Assembly (NCBI RefSeq): GCF_900460215.1
Contig: NZ_UHIA01000003.1
Location: 62,001 to 126,000, forward strand
Direction: 5' to 3'
DNA length: 64,000 bases
Origin: Suttonella indologenes
GTDB taxonomy: Bacteria > Pseudomonadota > Gammaproteobacteria > Cardiobacteriales > Cardiobacteriaceae
The translations under genes were made by a program, and so were the position numbers. Every line of letters starts with the position of its first letter. Positions within the stretch are counted from its first letter, which is position 1. Below, one piece after another: positions 8,992 through 18,318 of this stretch. The notes beneath the pieces are model-generated. The model was not told the DNA's origin. It did not search any database and saw only the letters and a program-made list of their open reading frames with translations.

Positions 8992-9768
8992 ATGAAAGCA
9001 GAAACGACCGTAGACAGACGCGCCAAAATCCGTCAAATGCTCGAAGCGAATAATGTGGTCAGCTCACAACAGCTTGCGGAATTATTTAACGTATCTCTGA
9101 TGACCATCTATCGCGACCTTGACAGTCTACAAGAACAAGGCATTGCCAAACGCCAGCACGGCGGCGCCATTCTCGCCAACCGCTTTGTCTCCGCTCGTCT
9201 GCGCGGCAAAAAAGCCAATATTCATTTAGATGCCAAACGTGCCGTCGGTCGTTATGCCGCCCGCCACCTTATCGATACCCAAGACGATGCTATCATCATC
9301 GCAAACGGCTCCACCACCTTGGAATTCGTACGCCAATTGCCCGACGTACCCATCAACGTCATGGCGAACAGCTTGGAAGCCCTCTCCATTCTCAGCACCC
9401 ATGCCCATACCAACCTCTACTCGCTCGGCGGCGAACTGCGCAAAGACGTGATGGCATTTGGCGGCGCAATGACGCAGGAAAACCTGAAACAATGCCATTT
9501 TGCCAAAGCTTTTATCGGCGTGGACGGTATTGACATGCTCTCGGGGCTGACCAGTACCAACGAACTGACCGCGCGCACCGCCCGCCAAATGACCGAGCAG
9601 GCCGACCAAGTCTTCGTACTGACCGACAACAGCAAATTCGACCAAAAATCTTTCCGCACCATCTGCAGCTTCAAAGCCATTGACGCCATCATTACCAACC
9701 GCGGCGTGCCGGCAAAATACCGCGCCTTTTTAGCGGAAAACGATGTGGAATTAATAGAAGTCGATTAA
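8992..9768 (+). CDS. DeoR-family transcriptional regulator
   Basis: 258 residues. An N-terminal winged helix (RRAKIRQMLEANNVVSSQQL, then LAELFNVSLMTIYRDLDSL and KRQHGGA) is followed by the sugar-phosphate-sensing DeoRC domain (IIIANGSTTLEFVRQL near 102 and VDGIDMLSGLTSTNE near 190). Such proteins repress carbohydrate genes until a phosphorylated sugar binds. It sits immediately upstream of ptsHI, so control of PTS or fructose-type functions is plausible. The start is preceded by GAAGGAT. Confidence 0.9.
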   Translation: MKAETTVDRRAKIRQMLEANNVVSSQQLAELFNVSLMTIYRDLDSLQEQGIAKRQHGGAILANRFVSARLRGKKANIHLDAKRAVGRYAARHLIDTQDDAIIIANGSTTLEFVRQLPDVPINVMANSLEALSILSTHAHTNLYSLGGELRKDVMAFGGAMTQENLKQCHFAKAFIGVDGIDMLSGLTSTNELTARTARQMTEQADQVFVLTDNSKFDQKSFRTICSFKAIDAIITNRGVPAKYRAFLAENDVELIEVD

Positions 9769-9884
9769 GCACCGAACAAAAACATTCCTTATTTTTTGCT
9801 TTTGCAACAAGAGCAAAGCCTGATTTTTAGCGGCAAAATACGAAATTTCACTAGCAAAAATTTAATTTTTATTACAAAATGCGC

Positions 9885-9907
9885 GCAGCGTGTGTCGCAC
9901 ACGTTGC
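9885..9907 (+). terminator. Hairpin between deoR-type gene and ptsH
   Basis: Ten-base arms GCAGCGTGTG and CACACGTTGC enclose loop TCG and are followed by a short T run (CTTTTGC). It could end the regulator transcript or act as an attenuator for ptsHI, 28 bases before the ptsH start. Confidence 0.6.
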
Positions 9908-9934
9908 TTTTGCACAATGAAATAAGGAATTATG

Positions 9935-10195
9935 ATGAAAGAACAACAAGTCACATTAACTAACCCGGCAGGTTTACACGCTCGTCCCGGCAAGCAATTA
10001 GTCCAATTGGCCAAAGGCTACGAAAGTGAAGTGACCCTCATCAAAGCCGGCGAACGCTATAATGCCAAATCGCTGATGAAACTCTTGCAAGCAGGCTTAA
10101 GCCAAGGCGACGTATTGACGGTTGAAACCAACGGCGCGGACGAAGACGCCGCATTAGCCGCGATTGTTGAATACATCAACACCTTAGAAGAATAA
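9935..10195 (+). CDS. ptsH: Phosphocarrier protein HPr
   Basis: An 86-residue HPr. Starting at the second of two adjacent ATGs puts the phospho-accepting histidine at His15 (NPAGLHARPGK) and the regulatory serine at Ser46 (YNAKSLMKLL), exactly the canonical numbering. It receives phosphate from enzyme I and passes it to EIIA domains. Its stop overlaps the ptsI start (TAATG). The window's EIIB-EIIA protein at 39.2 kb is a possible partner. Confidence 0.97.
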   Translation: MKEQQVTLTNPAGLHARPGKQLVQLAKGYESEVTLIKAGERYNAKSLMKLLQAGLSQGDVLTVETNGADEDAALAAIVEYINTLEE

Positions 10196-11910
10196 TGAAC
10201 CGCCAATTAAAGGGGCTTGCCGCCTCTCCGGGCATTGCGGCAGGCAATGCTTGGATATTCATCCCCCAAAGCCCTGCAATCCATTTTCAAGCCAGCGATA
10301 ATGCCGAAGCAGAAATTGAAGCCTTCCGCCATGCGCAAAATACGGTAGAAGCACATCTGCAAAGCCTGTATGAAAAAGTGCTGGCGGAGCAAGGCGAAGA
10401 GGAAGCCGAAATCTTTTCCAGCCATATCGAACTCTTGCGCGACGAAGAATTCGAGCAAGACGTACTGGCATTGATGAAAGACGAACAATACAGCGCCACC
10501 AGAGCCGTTAAAGAATATCTCGATCAAGCCGCCGCCACCATGCGCACCTTAGACGACGATTACCTCAAAGAACGCGCAGCGGAATTTGAAGATCTACAAA
10601 AAAATTTATTGCTCGCGCTCAACAATATGCCCTTTGCCTCTTTAGGCGATGCGCCTGCCGATACGATTATTTTCGCTCAAGATCTAAGCCCCAGTGAAAC
10701 CGCACAGCTCAATCCCAAAAACGTGCGCGGCTTTGTTCTGGCAGGCGGCGGCTTGACCAGCCATGTGGCAATTTTAGCGCGCAACATCGGCTTGCCGGCA
10801 GTGATGGGCATCAGCAACGTTTTAGAACAAGTGCAAAACGGCGAAAGCATTTTGCTTGACGGCAGCCGCGGCGAAATCATCGTGCAACCTGATGAAGCCA
10901 CGCAAACGCAATTCAGCCAAAAAGCAGCGGCGGAAGCGCAATTGCAGGCCGAATATGCTGCCCTGCTTCATCAACCCGCCACCACGACCGACGGACAGAC
11001 CATCAAACTGTATTCAAACATCGGCTCGCCCAAGGATTTGCACCTTGTTGAGGACAATGGCAGCGAAGGCATCGGCTTATTCCGCAGCGAATTCTTATTC
11101 ATGAGCGCCAACAGCGCGCCCAGCGAAGAAGCGCAGTATCAGGCCTACAAACAAGCGGCAGAACATTTGGGCGAACGCCAATTGATTTTGCGCTTAGCCG
11201 ATATCGGTGGCGACAAACCCCTGCCTTATCTCAACTTTCCGCATGAAGAAAATCCTTTCTTAGGCTGGCGCGGCGTGCGCATTTACGATGAAATGCGCCA
11301 TGTCTTTGACGCGCAAATCCGTGCCGCCCTGCGTGCTGCGGTTCATGGCAATCTGCAAATCATGATTCCCATGGTCAGCAATGTCGATGAAATTTTGTTC
11401 GTGCGCCGTGAAGTCGCCGCGCAAGTCGCCGCTTTGCAGGCAGAAGGCAAAGCCTGTAATCCCGACATCAAAATCGGCATTATGATTGAAACGCCTGCCG
11501 CCGTCCTGATTGCGCCGCAATTGGCCAAACATGCCGATTTCTTCAGTATCGGCACAAACGATCTGACGCAATACATCATTGCCGCAGACCGTGGCAATAC
11601 GAAAATCTCCTCGCTTTACGACAGCTTGCATCCTGCCGTCTTACGCGCCATGAAAATGGCGGTAGATGCCGCACATGCCGCCGGTATTGAAATCGGTGTT
11701 TGCGGTGAAATGGGCGGACAAATTGAAGCCACGCCTTTCTTAGTCGGCATGGGCTTTCACGAACTCTCCGTTTCGGGTCGCGGCGTTCCTGCCGTTAAGC
11801 ACCGCATCCGTCAATTAAGCGCCAAAGATTGTCGCGCCTTGCTTGAAGAAGCCTTGCAATTAGACGACGGCATTGCCGTACGCCAATTGCTTCATCAACG
11901 TCTTCCTTAA
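10195..11910 (+). CDS. ptsI: PTS enzyme I (phosphoenolpyruvate-protein phosphotransferase)
   Basis: A 571-residue enzyme I, full length. The N-terminal HPr-binding and swivel domain carries the active histidine His190 in GGGLTSHVAILARN. The C-terminal PEP-binding barrel has RLADIGGDKPLPYL, MIPMVSNVDEILF, IGIMIETPAAV, SIGTNDLTQYIIAADRGN and the catalytic-Cys loop GVCGEMGG. It autophosphorylates from PEP and charges HPr. It is translationally coupled to ptsH and followed by a strong terminator. Confidence 0.97.
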   Translation: MNRQLKGLAASPGIAAGNAWIFIPQSPAIHFQASDNAEAEIEAFRHAQNTVEAHLQSLYEKVLAEQGEEEAEIFSSHIELLRDEEFEQDVLALMKDEQYSATRAVKEYLDQAAATMRTLDDDYLKERAAEFEDLQKNLLLALNNMPFASLGDAPADTIIFAQDLSPSETAQLNPKNVRGFVLAGGGLTSHVAILARNIGLPAVMGISNVLEQVQNGESILLDGSRGEIIVQPDEATQTQFSQKAAAEAQLQAEYAALLHQPATTTDGQTIKLYSNIGSPKDLHLVEDNGSEGIGLFRSEFLFMSANSAPSEEAQYQAYKQAAEHLGERQLILRLADIGGDKPLPYLNFPHEENPFLGWRGVRIYDEMRHVFDAQIRAALRAAVHGNLQIMIPMVSNVDEILFVRREVAAQVAALQAEGKACNPDIKIGIMIETPAAVLIAPQLAKHADFFSIGTNDLTQYIIAADRGNTKISSLYDSLHPAVLRAMKMAVDAAHAAGIEIGVCGEMGGQIEATPFLVGMGFHELSVSGRGVPAVKHRIRQLSAKDCRALLEEALQLDDGIAVRQLLHQRLP

Positions 11911-11923
11911 GCATTTTCACAGC

Positions 11924-11952
11924 AAAACCGCAGAAATCCTCTGCGGTTTTTT
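11924..11952 (+). terminator. Rho-independent terminator of ptsHI
   Basis: AAAACCGCAG and CTGCGGTTTT form a 10-base stem around a 7-base loop, followed by a T run; it starts 13 bases after the ptsI stop. Confidence 0.92.
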
Positions 11953-12001
11953 ATTTCCTGCGCTACAATAAACGCCGCAATCATTTTCAAAGGAAGGCAT
12001 C

Positions 12002-13009
12002 ATGAAAAGTTTAGGCGAATTCATTATTGAAAAACAAAGCGAATATCCGGAAGCCAAAGGCTCATTGTCAGGCATCCTATCCGCCATCAGACTCTCCGCC
12101 AAATTCCTCCACCGCGACATCAATAAAGCAGGGCTCATCAATGACGTCCTCGGCGATGCCGGCGCAGAAAACGTACAAGGCGAACAGCAGAAAAAACTCG
12201 ACGTCCTTGCCCATGAAACAATTAAAAAAGCCCTTTTTATGCGCGATGATGTGGCGGGCTTTGCCTCCGAAGAAGAAGAAAACTTCATCGCTTTTAATAC
12301 CGAACGCGGCAAAAACGCCAAATATATCATTCTTACCGACCCGCTCGACGGCTCGTCCAATATCGACGTCAATGTCGCCGTCGGCACGATTTTCTCCATC
12401 TACCGCCGCGTAACCCCTATCGGCAGCCCCGTCACATTGGAAGACTTCTTGCAGCCCGGCAGCCGCCAAGTCTCTGCCGGCTATGTCGTCTACGGTTCTT
12501 CCACCATGCTGGTTTACACCACCGGCAACGGCGTAAACGGATTTACTTACGACCCTTCGCTAGGCATGTTCTTGCTGTCGCATGAAAACATTCGCATTCC
12601 CGAGCAAGGCAGCATTTATTCCGTCAATGAAGGCGGCTATGTCCGCTTCCCGCAAGGCGTGAAAAAATACATCAAATACTGCCAAGAAGAAGCCCCGCAG
12701 GAGAATCGCCCCTATAAATCACGCTATATCGGCTCCTTAGTCTCCGATTTTCACCGCAACATGCTCAAAGGCGGCATTTACATGTATCCGCAAGCCAGCA
12801 GCTATCCGCAAGGAAAATTGCGGCTTAATTACGAATGTAATCCGATGGCATTCCTTGCCGAACAAGCCGGAGGCTTAGCCAGTGACGGCAAACAGCGCAT
12901 TCTTGATATCCAACCGCAAAGCCTGCATCAGCGCAGCCCTTTCTTTACAGGTTCGCGGCAAATGGTAGAAAACGTCATGCAATTCATCCAAGATTATCCT
13001 GACGAATAA
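12002..13009 (+). CDS. fbp: Class I fructose-1,6-bisphosphatase
   Basis: 335 residues, standard length. It hydrolyses fructose-1,6-bisphosphate to fructose-6-phosphate in gluconeogenesis. The metal/substrate motif TDPLDGSSNID, the EEEENF acidic helix, the sugar-phosphate segment YIGSLVSDFHRNML and the C-terminal YECNPMAFLAEQAGG are all present. A TACAAT -10 box lies at 11964-11969 and AAGGAAG precedes the ATG. It is monocistronic. With ptsHI and mak nearby it suggests that fructose-phosphate handling is grouped in this part of the chromosome. Confidence 0.96.
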   Translation: MKSLGEFIIEKQSEYPEAKGSLSGILSAIRLSAKFLHRDINKAGLINDVLGDAGAENVQGEQQKKLDVLAHETIKKALFMRDDVAGFASEEEENFIAFNTERGKNAKYIILTDPLDGSSNIDVNVAVGTIFSIYRRVTPIGSPVTLEDFLQPGSRQVSAGYVVYGSSTMLVYTTGNGVNGFTYDPSLGMFLLSHENIRIPEQGSIYSVNEGGYVRFPQGVKKYIKYCQEEAPQENRPYKSRYIGSLVSDFHRNMLKGGIYMYPQASSYPQGKLRLNYECNPMAFLAEQAGGLASDGKQRILDIQPQSLHQRSPFFTGSRQMVENVMQFIQDYPDE

Positions 13010-13199
13010 TCATATAAAAAATAACCGCCTAGAATAGCTTTATCTAAAAAGCGCTAAGCGGTTCAAAAGGCGCAGTACATTTTTATTCGTTAATTAAATA
13101 ATTTTAATCATTTTCACTAGCATCAACTAATCAAAGCGTGTTAGATTAATAAATGCAATTATATTGCAGTAAAAAATGCTTAACAAAAAAGGAATAATT

Positions 13200-13616
13200 A
13201 TGAAAAAATTATTAGTTTCTACACTCTTGCTTGCCAGCAGTATGGGCATGGCACAAAGCAATATGGCAACCGATGCTGCGCAAGCCGATGCCGATACCGT
13301 CAAAATACGCGAAGTCAGCTATTCTTGCCGACAAGGCGGAAACTTAGTCGTTACCTACGGATTTAACGCCCAAAGGCTGCCGACATACGCAGAAGCGTTT
13401 TTAGGAGGCAAAACGCGTTTCATGCCGATTAATCTAAATCTCTCCAGTGTTGCCGGCACCACCTTCGGCGAAAGCGAAGACAGTTGGCGCTTGGACGCCG
13501 ATTATATGGAATTAAACAATTACCATAAAATCGGTTTGGCAACGGTACAAGACCCTGCCAATGAAATCACGCATAAAGATTGCCGCGTCGTCAAAACGCG
13601 CAAAATCAAAGGTTAA
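13200..13616 (+). CDS. Adhesin complex protein (ACP)-like secreted lysozyme inhibitor
   Basis: The ATG at 13200 follows AGGAATA and gives a signal peptide (MKKLLVSTLLLASSMGMAQ) and a mature domain of ~120 residues. The pattern YSCRQGGNLVVTYGFN, LPTYAEAFLGGK, MPINL and the final KDC matches the Neisseria adhesin complex protein family, whose members inhibit C-type lysozyme and contribute to adhesion. Two cysteines (YSC and KDC) bracket the domain and probably form its disulfide. Function is inferred from family resemblance recalled from memory, not from a search. A terminator follows at once. Confidence 0.75.
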   Translation: MKKLLVSTLLLASSMGMAQSNMATDAAQADADTVKIREVSYSCRQGGNLVVTYGFNAQRLPTYAEAFLGGKTRFMPINLNLSSVAGTTFGESEDSWRLDADYMELNNYHKIGLATVQDPANEITHKDCRVVKTRKIKG

Positions 13617-13628
13617 TTGCCGAGCATC

Positions 13629-13657
13629 AAAAAAACAGCCGAATGGCTGTTTTTTTA
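13629..13657 (+). terminator. Rho-independent terminator of the ACP-like gene
   Basis: AAAAACAGCC and GGCTGTTTTT form the stem around loop GAAT, with a run of seven Ts. Confidence 0.92.
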
Positions 13658-13668
13658 TGTGTCAGTGT

Positions 13669-13901
13669 TATAGTCAGTTCATGACAAAGAAGAATATTAT
13701 ATTTTTAACCTTAGCTTAGGCATTTATGCCTGAAAGCACACATCATGATGAATTGTGTTGGCATAAACACCTAAGCTACTAATTTATAAAGAAGCAGGTC
13801 GGATTCTTGAATCCGACAAATTTATGTTTTAAGTAATGTCGGATACAAATATCCGACCTACCCGATTGAAAAATGATTAATTTTGCCATGAATTAACTAT
13901 A
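13669..13901. repeat. Correia-like miniature element, ~232-bp family, copy 1
   Basis: The ends are imperfect inverted repeats (TATAGTCAGTTCATGACA on the left; the reverse of the right end reads TATAGTTAATTCATGGCA). Internally there are two perfect palindromes, GTCGGATTC-TT-GAATCCGAC (13798-13817) and GTCGGATA-CAAA-TATCCGAC (13838-13857). A second copy with the same internal order lies at 51659-51890. It sits between the convergent ACP-like and gyrA genes. Confidence 0.85.
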
Positions 13902-13921
13902 TCAATAGAACAAGCAGAGGC

Positions 13922-16501
13922 TTAGGCATTCTCCGCATCGTCGCCATCCTCGGCATCACCCTCTTCGTCGCCGCCTTGCTCGGCAATGATTTTCGCCACC
14001 GCAATCAGTTTTTCCTGTTCATTGGTGCGAATGAGGCGCACGCCCTGCGTATTGCGTCCGCTGGTAGAAATTTCCGCCACGCGTGTACGCACCAAAGTGC
14101 CGTTATTGGTAACCAACATGATATGCTCATCTTCCTCCACTTGCACCGCATATACGGCTTCTCCGTTGCGCTCGCTGCACATAATCGACAAAATGCCTTT
14201 GCCGCCGCGACCTTTTGTCGGGTAATCGCTAATCGGCGTACGTTTGCCATAGCCGTTCTCGGTAATCGTCAGAATCGCGCCCTCTTCTTTGACTACACAT
14301 AGGGCAATGACGCGCTGATCATCTTCCAAACGCATACCGCGTACGCCGCCGGCTCCGCGCCCCATGCTGCGCACATCCTCTTCATTAAAGCGCACGGATT
14401 TTCCCGCATTGGAAAACAGCATAATGTCCTGCTTGCCGTCGGTAATTTCCACATCTACCAATTCGTCATCTTCACTCAGGCTGATGGCAATGATGCCGTT
14501 GGCGCGCGGACGGGAATATTCGGACAAAGGCGTTTTTTTCACCGTTCCCGCCTTAGTAACGAAGAATAGGAATTGGTCTTCAGGATATTCCCGCGTGGTC
14601 AGCACGGCATTCAGACGCTCGTCTTTTTCAAAGGGCAGCAGATTGACAATCGGTTTGCCTTTTGCCTGTCGCCCAGCCTGCGGCAATTCGTAGACTTTCA
14701 GCCAATAGACTTTGCCCTTATTGGAAAAGCACAGCATAGTGTCGTGCGTATTCGCCACAAACAATTGCTCGACAAAATCCTTGTCTTTGACCGCCGTCAC
14801 CGATTTTCCCTTGCCGCCGCGCCGCTGCGCTTCGTAATCGCCCAAAGGCTGAGCTTTGATATAGCCTTCATGGGATAAGGTAATCACGCGGTCTTCTTCG
14901 GCAATCAAATCTTCCAAACTTAAATTCAAATGCGTGTCTAAAATCTGCGTACGGCGCACATCATTAAATTGGGTTTTAATCTCCAGCAATTCTTCCTGTA
15001 TGACCGCCTGCAAACGCTCCGGCACTTGCAAGATTTCAAGCAAGTTTTCGATATTGCTTAAAATTTCTTGAAACTCTTCAAGAATCTTATCCTGTTCCAG
15101 CCCCGTTAGGCGGTGCAAACGCAAATCTAAAATCGCCTGCGCCTGCTCCGGCGACAAATGATAGCCGTCCGCCAATAAGCCGTACTCTGCCGCCAAGCCG
15201 TCGGGGCGCGAATTTTCCGCACCTGCTCTTTCCAGCATATCGACGACCTGACCGGGGCGCCAAACACGGCTAATCAAGGCTTCTTTGGCTTCCGCCGGCC
15301 CGCTGGAAGCGCGAATCAGAGCAATGACTTCATCAATATTCGCCAAAGCCACCGACAAGCCTTCCAAAATATGCGCACGTTCGCGCGCCTTGCGCAGCTC
15401 AAAAATCGTACGGCGCGTAACCACTTCGCGGCGGTGCGCCAAAAATACCTGCAAGACTTCTTTTAATGACAATAATTTCGGCTGTCCGCCGACCAAAGCC
15501 ATCATATTGATACCAAAGACGATTTGCAATTGCGTGAGTTGGAACAGATTATTCAGCACCACTTCCGCCACTTCGCCGCGGCGCAATTCAATCACCATAC
15601 GAATGCCGTCTTTATCCGACTCGTCGCGCAAAGCGGTAATGCCGTCGATTTTCTTTTCCTTGACTAAATCCGCGATTTTACTCAGCAAATTCGCCTTATT
15701 GACCTGATACGGCAATTCATCGACGATAATCGCCTGCTTGCCGCCCTCATCGCCCTCAATATGGGTTTTGGCGCGGATATAAATCCGTCCCTTGCCGGTT
15801 TCGTAAGCCTCACGAATCCCCTTAGCGCCGTTGATAATCGCGCCGGTGGGAAAATCAGGACCGGGCAAATGATGCATCAAAGCCGTGGTATCGGCCTGCG
15901 GATTGGCAAGCAAATGCAGGCAGGCGTCAATCGTTTCGCCCAAATGATGCGGCGGAATATTGGTCGCCATACCCACCGCAATGCCGGAACTGCCATTGAC
16001 CAATAAATTCGGAAAGCGTGCGGGCAAAGCCACCGGCTCCAACTGGCTACCGTCGTAATTAGGCGTGAAATCGACCGTTTCTTTTTCAATATCCGTCATC
16101 AAACTATGCGCGATTTTCGCCATACGCGCTTCGGTGTAGCGGTGCGCCGCCGCAGGGTCGCCGTCAATCGAGCCGAAGTTGCCTTGCCCGTCTACCAGCG
16201 GATAACGCAGAGAAAAAGACTGCGCCATGCGCACCAAAGTGTCATAAATCGCGCTGTCGCCATGCGGATGGTAACTCGCCATCACATCCCCGATAACCCG
16301 CGCTGATTTCACATATTTCTTATTCCAAGCATTGCCGTTTTGATGCATGGAATACATCACACGGCGATGCACAGGCTTCAAACCGTCGCGCGCATCAGGC
16401 AAAGCACGCCCGATAATCACGCTCATCGCATAGTCCAAATAAGAACTGCGCATCTCATCGACTAAATTGATAGGGAGAACTTCTTTGGCAAAATCACTCA
16501 T
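13922..16501 (-). CDS. gyrA: DNA gyrase subunit A
   Basis: 859 residues. It introduces negative supercoils with GyrB. The winged-helix/tower core includes the catalytic Tyr122 (AHRYTEARM). Quinolone-region residues Ser83 and Asp87 (HPHGDSAIYDTLV) keep E. coli numbering and are the susceptible type. The C-terminal beta-pinwheel begins with the GyrA box QRRGGKG near residue 560 and ends in an acidic tail. The gene is monocistronic and convergent with the ACP-like gene, separated by a miniature element. No internal anomalies were seen. Confidence 0.98.
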   Translation of the reverse strand: MSDFAKEVLPINLVDEMRSSYLDYAMSVIIGRALPDARDGLKPVHRRVMYSMHQNGNAWNKKYVKSARVIGDVMASYHPHGDSAIYDTLVRMAQSFSLRYPLVDGQGNFGSIDGDPAAAHRYTEARMAKIAHSLMTDIEKETVDFTPNYDGSQLEPVALPARFPNLLVNGSSGIAVGMATNIPPHHLGETIDACLHLLANPQADTTALMHHLPGPDFPTGAIINGAKGIREAYETGKGRIYIRAKTHIEGDEGGKQAIIVDELPYQVNKANLLSKIADLVKEKKIDGITALRDESDKDGIRMVIELRRGEVAEVVLNNLFQLTQLQIVFGINMMALVGGQPKLLSLKEVLQVFLAHRREVVTRRTIFELRKARERAHILEGLSVALANIDEVIALIRASSGPAEAKEALISRVWRPGQVVDMLERAGAENSRPDGLAAEYGLLADGYHLSPEQAQAILDLRLHRLTGLEQDKILEEFQEILSNIENLLEILQVPERLQAVIQEELLEIKTQFNDVRRTQILDTHLNLSLEDLIAEEDRVITLSHEGYIKAQPLGDYEAQRRGGKGKSVTAVKDKDFVEQLFVANTHDTMLCFSNKGKVYWLKVYELPQAGRQAKGKPIVNLLPFEKDERLNAVLTTREYPEDQFLFFVTKAGTVKKTPLSEYSRPRANGIIAISLSEDDELVDVEITDGKQDIMLFSNAGKSVRFNEEDVRSMGRGAGGVRGMRLEDDQRVIALCVVKEEGAILTITENGYGKRTPISDYPTKGRGGKGILSIMCSERNGEAVYAVQVEEDEHIMLVTNNGTLVRTRVAEISTSGRNTQGVRLIRTNEQEKLIAVAKIIAEQGGDEEGDAEDGDDAENA

Positions 16502-16583
16502 TTGACTTCTCTTTTGCTGAATCTCTAAAAATAACGCGCTATTCTAGCACGTCGGCGCCGTTTTTTCTGAGCCGAAAGGCGCA

Positions 16584-17492
16584 TCAGCCTTCATTCACAC
16601 CCCACAACCACGCCGCGCCGCGCACGCCGCTCGAATCGCCGTGCAAGGCTTTTTTGATAGGCGTGAAAAATTCACGTCCGAAAATATATTCGTTCACCAA
16701 AGGCGGCACATTTCGATACAGACGATCAATATTGCAGACGCCGCCTGCCAGCACCACCACATCAGGATCAAGCGTATTCACATAAGCCGCCAAGGCTTTT
16801 GCCAAGCGGCGCTCGTAGGCTTGCAGCGATTGCTCGGCAATCGGATCGCCCTGCTCGGCAAGTGCGCTGATTTCATTGCCTTTTAAACGCCGACCGCTGC
16901 GACGTTCATAATCATCGCACAAGCCCGTGCCCGATACGAACTGCTCCACGCAGCGGTATTTTCCGCAATAACATTGCACATTATGCGAACGCTCCTCCTC
17001 ATCCTGCCAAGGCAATTCATTATGCCCCCATTCGCCGCCGATACCGTTCGCGCCGTTCCAAGGTTTGCCGTCAATCACAATCCCCGAACCGCTGCCCGTG
17101 CCTAAAATCAATGCCAGCACCACTTTTTTACCCGCACCGGCACCGTCGGTCGCCTCGGATACCGCCATGCAATTCGCATCATTGGCGATGCGCACCTCGC
17201 GTCCCAAAAGCGCCTTCAAATCGGCATCCAATGCCTGCCCGTTCAGCCAAACGGAATTGGCATTCTTCACCTTGCCCGTAAAAGGCGAAATCGTGCCGGG
17301 AATGCCGATGCCGACCGTGCCGTGCCGAGCGGTCGCCGCTTCGGCATTATCGACCAAACGTTTAATCGCCGCCAAGGTCTCGGGATAAGAACCGCGAGGC
17401 GTGGCAATCCGTTTGCGGAACAATTCCTCGCCGCTGTCGCTCAAAGCGATTACCTCGATTTTTGTGCCGCCCAAATCAATACCGATACGCAT
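16584..17492 (-). CDS. mak: ROK-family fructokinase (Mak)
   Basis: 302 residues, closely resembling E. coli Mak. It phosphorylates fructose (and mannose) at the 6-position. The ATP site is GIDLGGTKIEVIAL; substrate residues lie in WLNGQ, ANDANCMAVSE and GEWGHNELPW; the zinc site is CYCGKYRCVEQF (the usual CxCGxxGC with Arg for Gly). It ends in HGDSSGVRGAAWLW. It lies upstream of and co-oriented with gyrA, 82 bases apart, probably as its own unit. Its product feeds the fructose-6-phosphate pool that Fbp also supplies. Confidence 0.93.
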   Translation of the reverse strand: MRIGIDLGGTKIEVIALSDSGEELFRKRIATPRGSYPETLAAIKRLVDNAEAATARHGTVGIGIPGTISPFTGKVKNANSVWLNGQALDADLKALLGREVRIANDANCMAVSEATDGAGAGKKVVLALILGTGSGSGIVIDGKPWNGANGIGGEWGHNELPWQDEEERSHNVQCYCGKYRCVEQFVSGTGLCDDYERRSGRRLKGNEISALAEQGDPIAEQSLQAYERRLAKALAAYVNTLDPDVVVLAGGVCNIDRLYRNVPPLVNEYIFGREFFTPIKKALHGDSSGVRGAAWLWGVNEG

Positions 17493-17598
17493 AATTGCTC
17501 CTTAATGATGAATAACCAGTCCATTTGATAAAACATAGGATTTTATACTAATATTTTATATACTTGTATTTTTAACACACCTCTTTTGGATACCTTTC

Positions 17599-18318
17599 AT
17601 GTCGCCTGCCATGTCTATTTTAGTGATTGACGATGATATTTCGCTGTGCGAGCTGCTCAGCGATACTTTTGAAGAGTACGGCTATCAGATGAGCTGCGTA
17701 CAAAGCGGGCAGGCGGCATTGGCTTTATTAAGCACGGGTCAGCAGTTCCAACTGATTTTTTTAGACCTTATCCTGCCCGATATCAATGGGCTTGTGTTGC
17801 TGCAACAGCTCAAAAACCTCGTCAATACGCCGATTATCATGTTAAGCGGCTTAAACGCGGAATCGGATGTAGTGGTAGGCTTGGAAATGGGCGCAGACGA
17901 TTATATTGCCAAGCCTTTTTATCCGCGCGTCGTGGTCGCTCGCGCCAAAGCTGCCATTCGCCGCGGCCAGCCGCAAAGCTGCCCGTCGCCGCAGCAGCAG
18001 GGATTGCGTTTTCAACAATGGTTTTTAGATACCGATAAACATAAATTGTATTCGCCGCAGCGGCAGGAAATCGAGCTCACTCAAGGGGAATACCTACTGC
18101 TATTCACTTTACTCTCCCATGCGCAAAAAGCCTTGTCCCGCCAGCAATTGCTGGAATTAACGCACAGCGAAAACTTGGAAATTTTCGACCGTACGATTGA
18201 CGTGCTGATTATGCGCCTGCGCAAAAAAATCGAACCGAATCCGAAAGCACCTACTTTTATCCAAACGGTACGTGGCATTGGCTATATGTTCAATTTTTCG
18301 GTAGAAAAATCAGAATAA
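17599..18318 (+). CDS. OmpR/PhoB-family response regulator
   Basis: 239 residues. The receiver domain (about 5-120) has the acidic pocket Asp11-13, phosphoacceptor Asp56 in IFLDLILPDING, Ser83 and Lys105 (DDYIAKPF). The winged-helix DNA-binding domain (about 140-235) ends with FDRTIDVLIMRLRKKIE and TVRGIGYMF. A second Met at codon 5 is an alternative start. No kinase is adjacent; the nearest is the hybrid kinase at 24.7 kb, across the sugar operon. The stop abuts the end of the convergent PfkB gene, so it brackets the operon it may control. Confidence 0.92.
   Translation: MSPAMSILVIDDDISLCELLSDTFEEYGYQMSCVQSGQAALALLSTGQQFQLIFLDLILPDINGLVLLQQLKNLVNTPIIMLSGLNAESDVVVGLEMGADDYIAKPFYPRVVVARAKAAIRRGQPQSCPSPQQQGLRFQQWFLDTDKHKLYSPQRQEIELTQGEYLLLFTLLSHAQKALSRQQLLELTHSENLEIFDRTIDVLIMRLRKKIEPNPKAPTFIQTVRGIGYMFNFSVEKSE

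Noticed and set aside
13798..13857. Repeated GTCGGAT palindromes considered as a CRISPR array
   Set aside because: Only two units per site, palindromic, with fixed intervening sequence conserved between copies; no cas genes.
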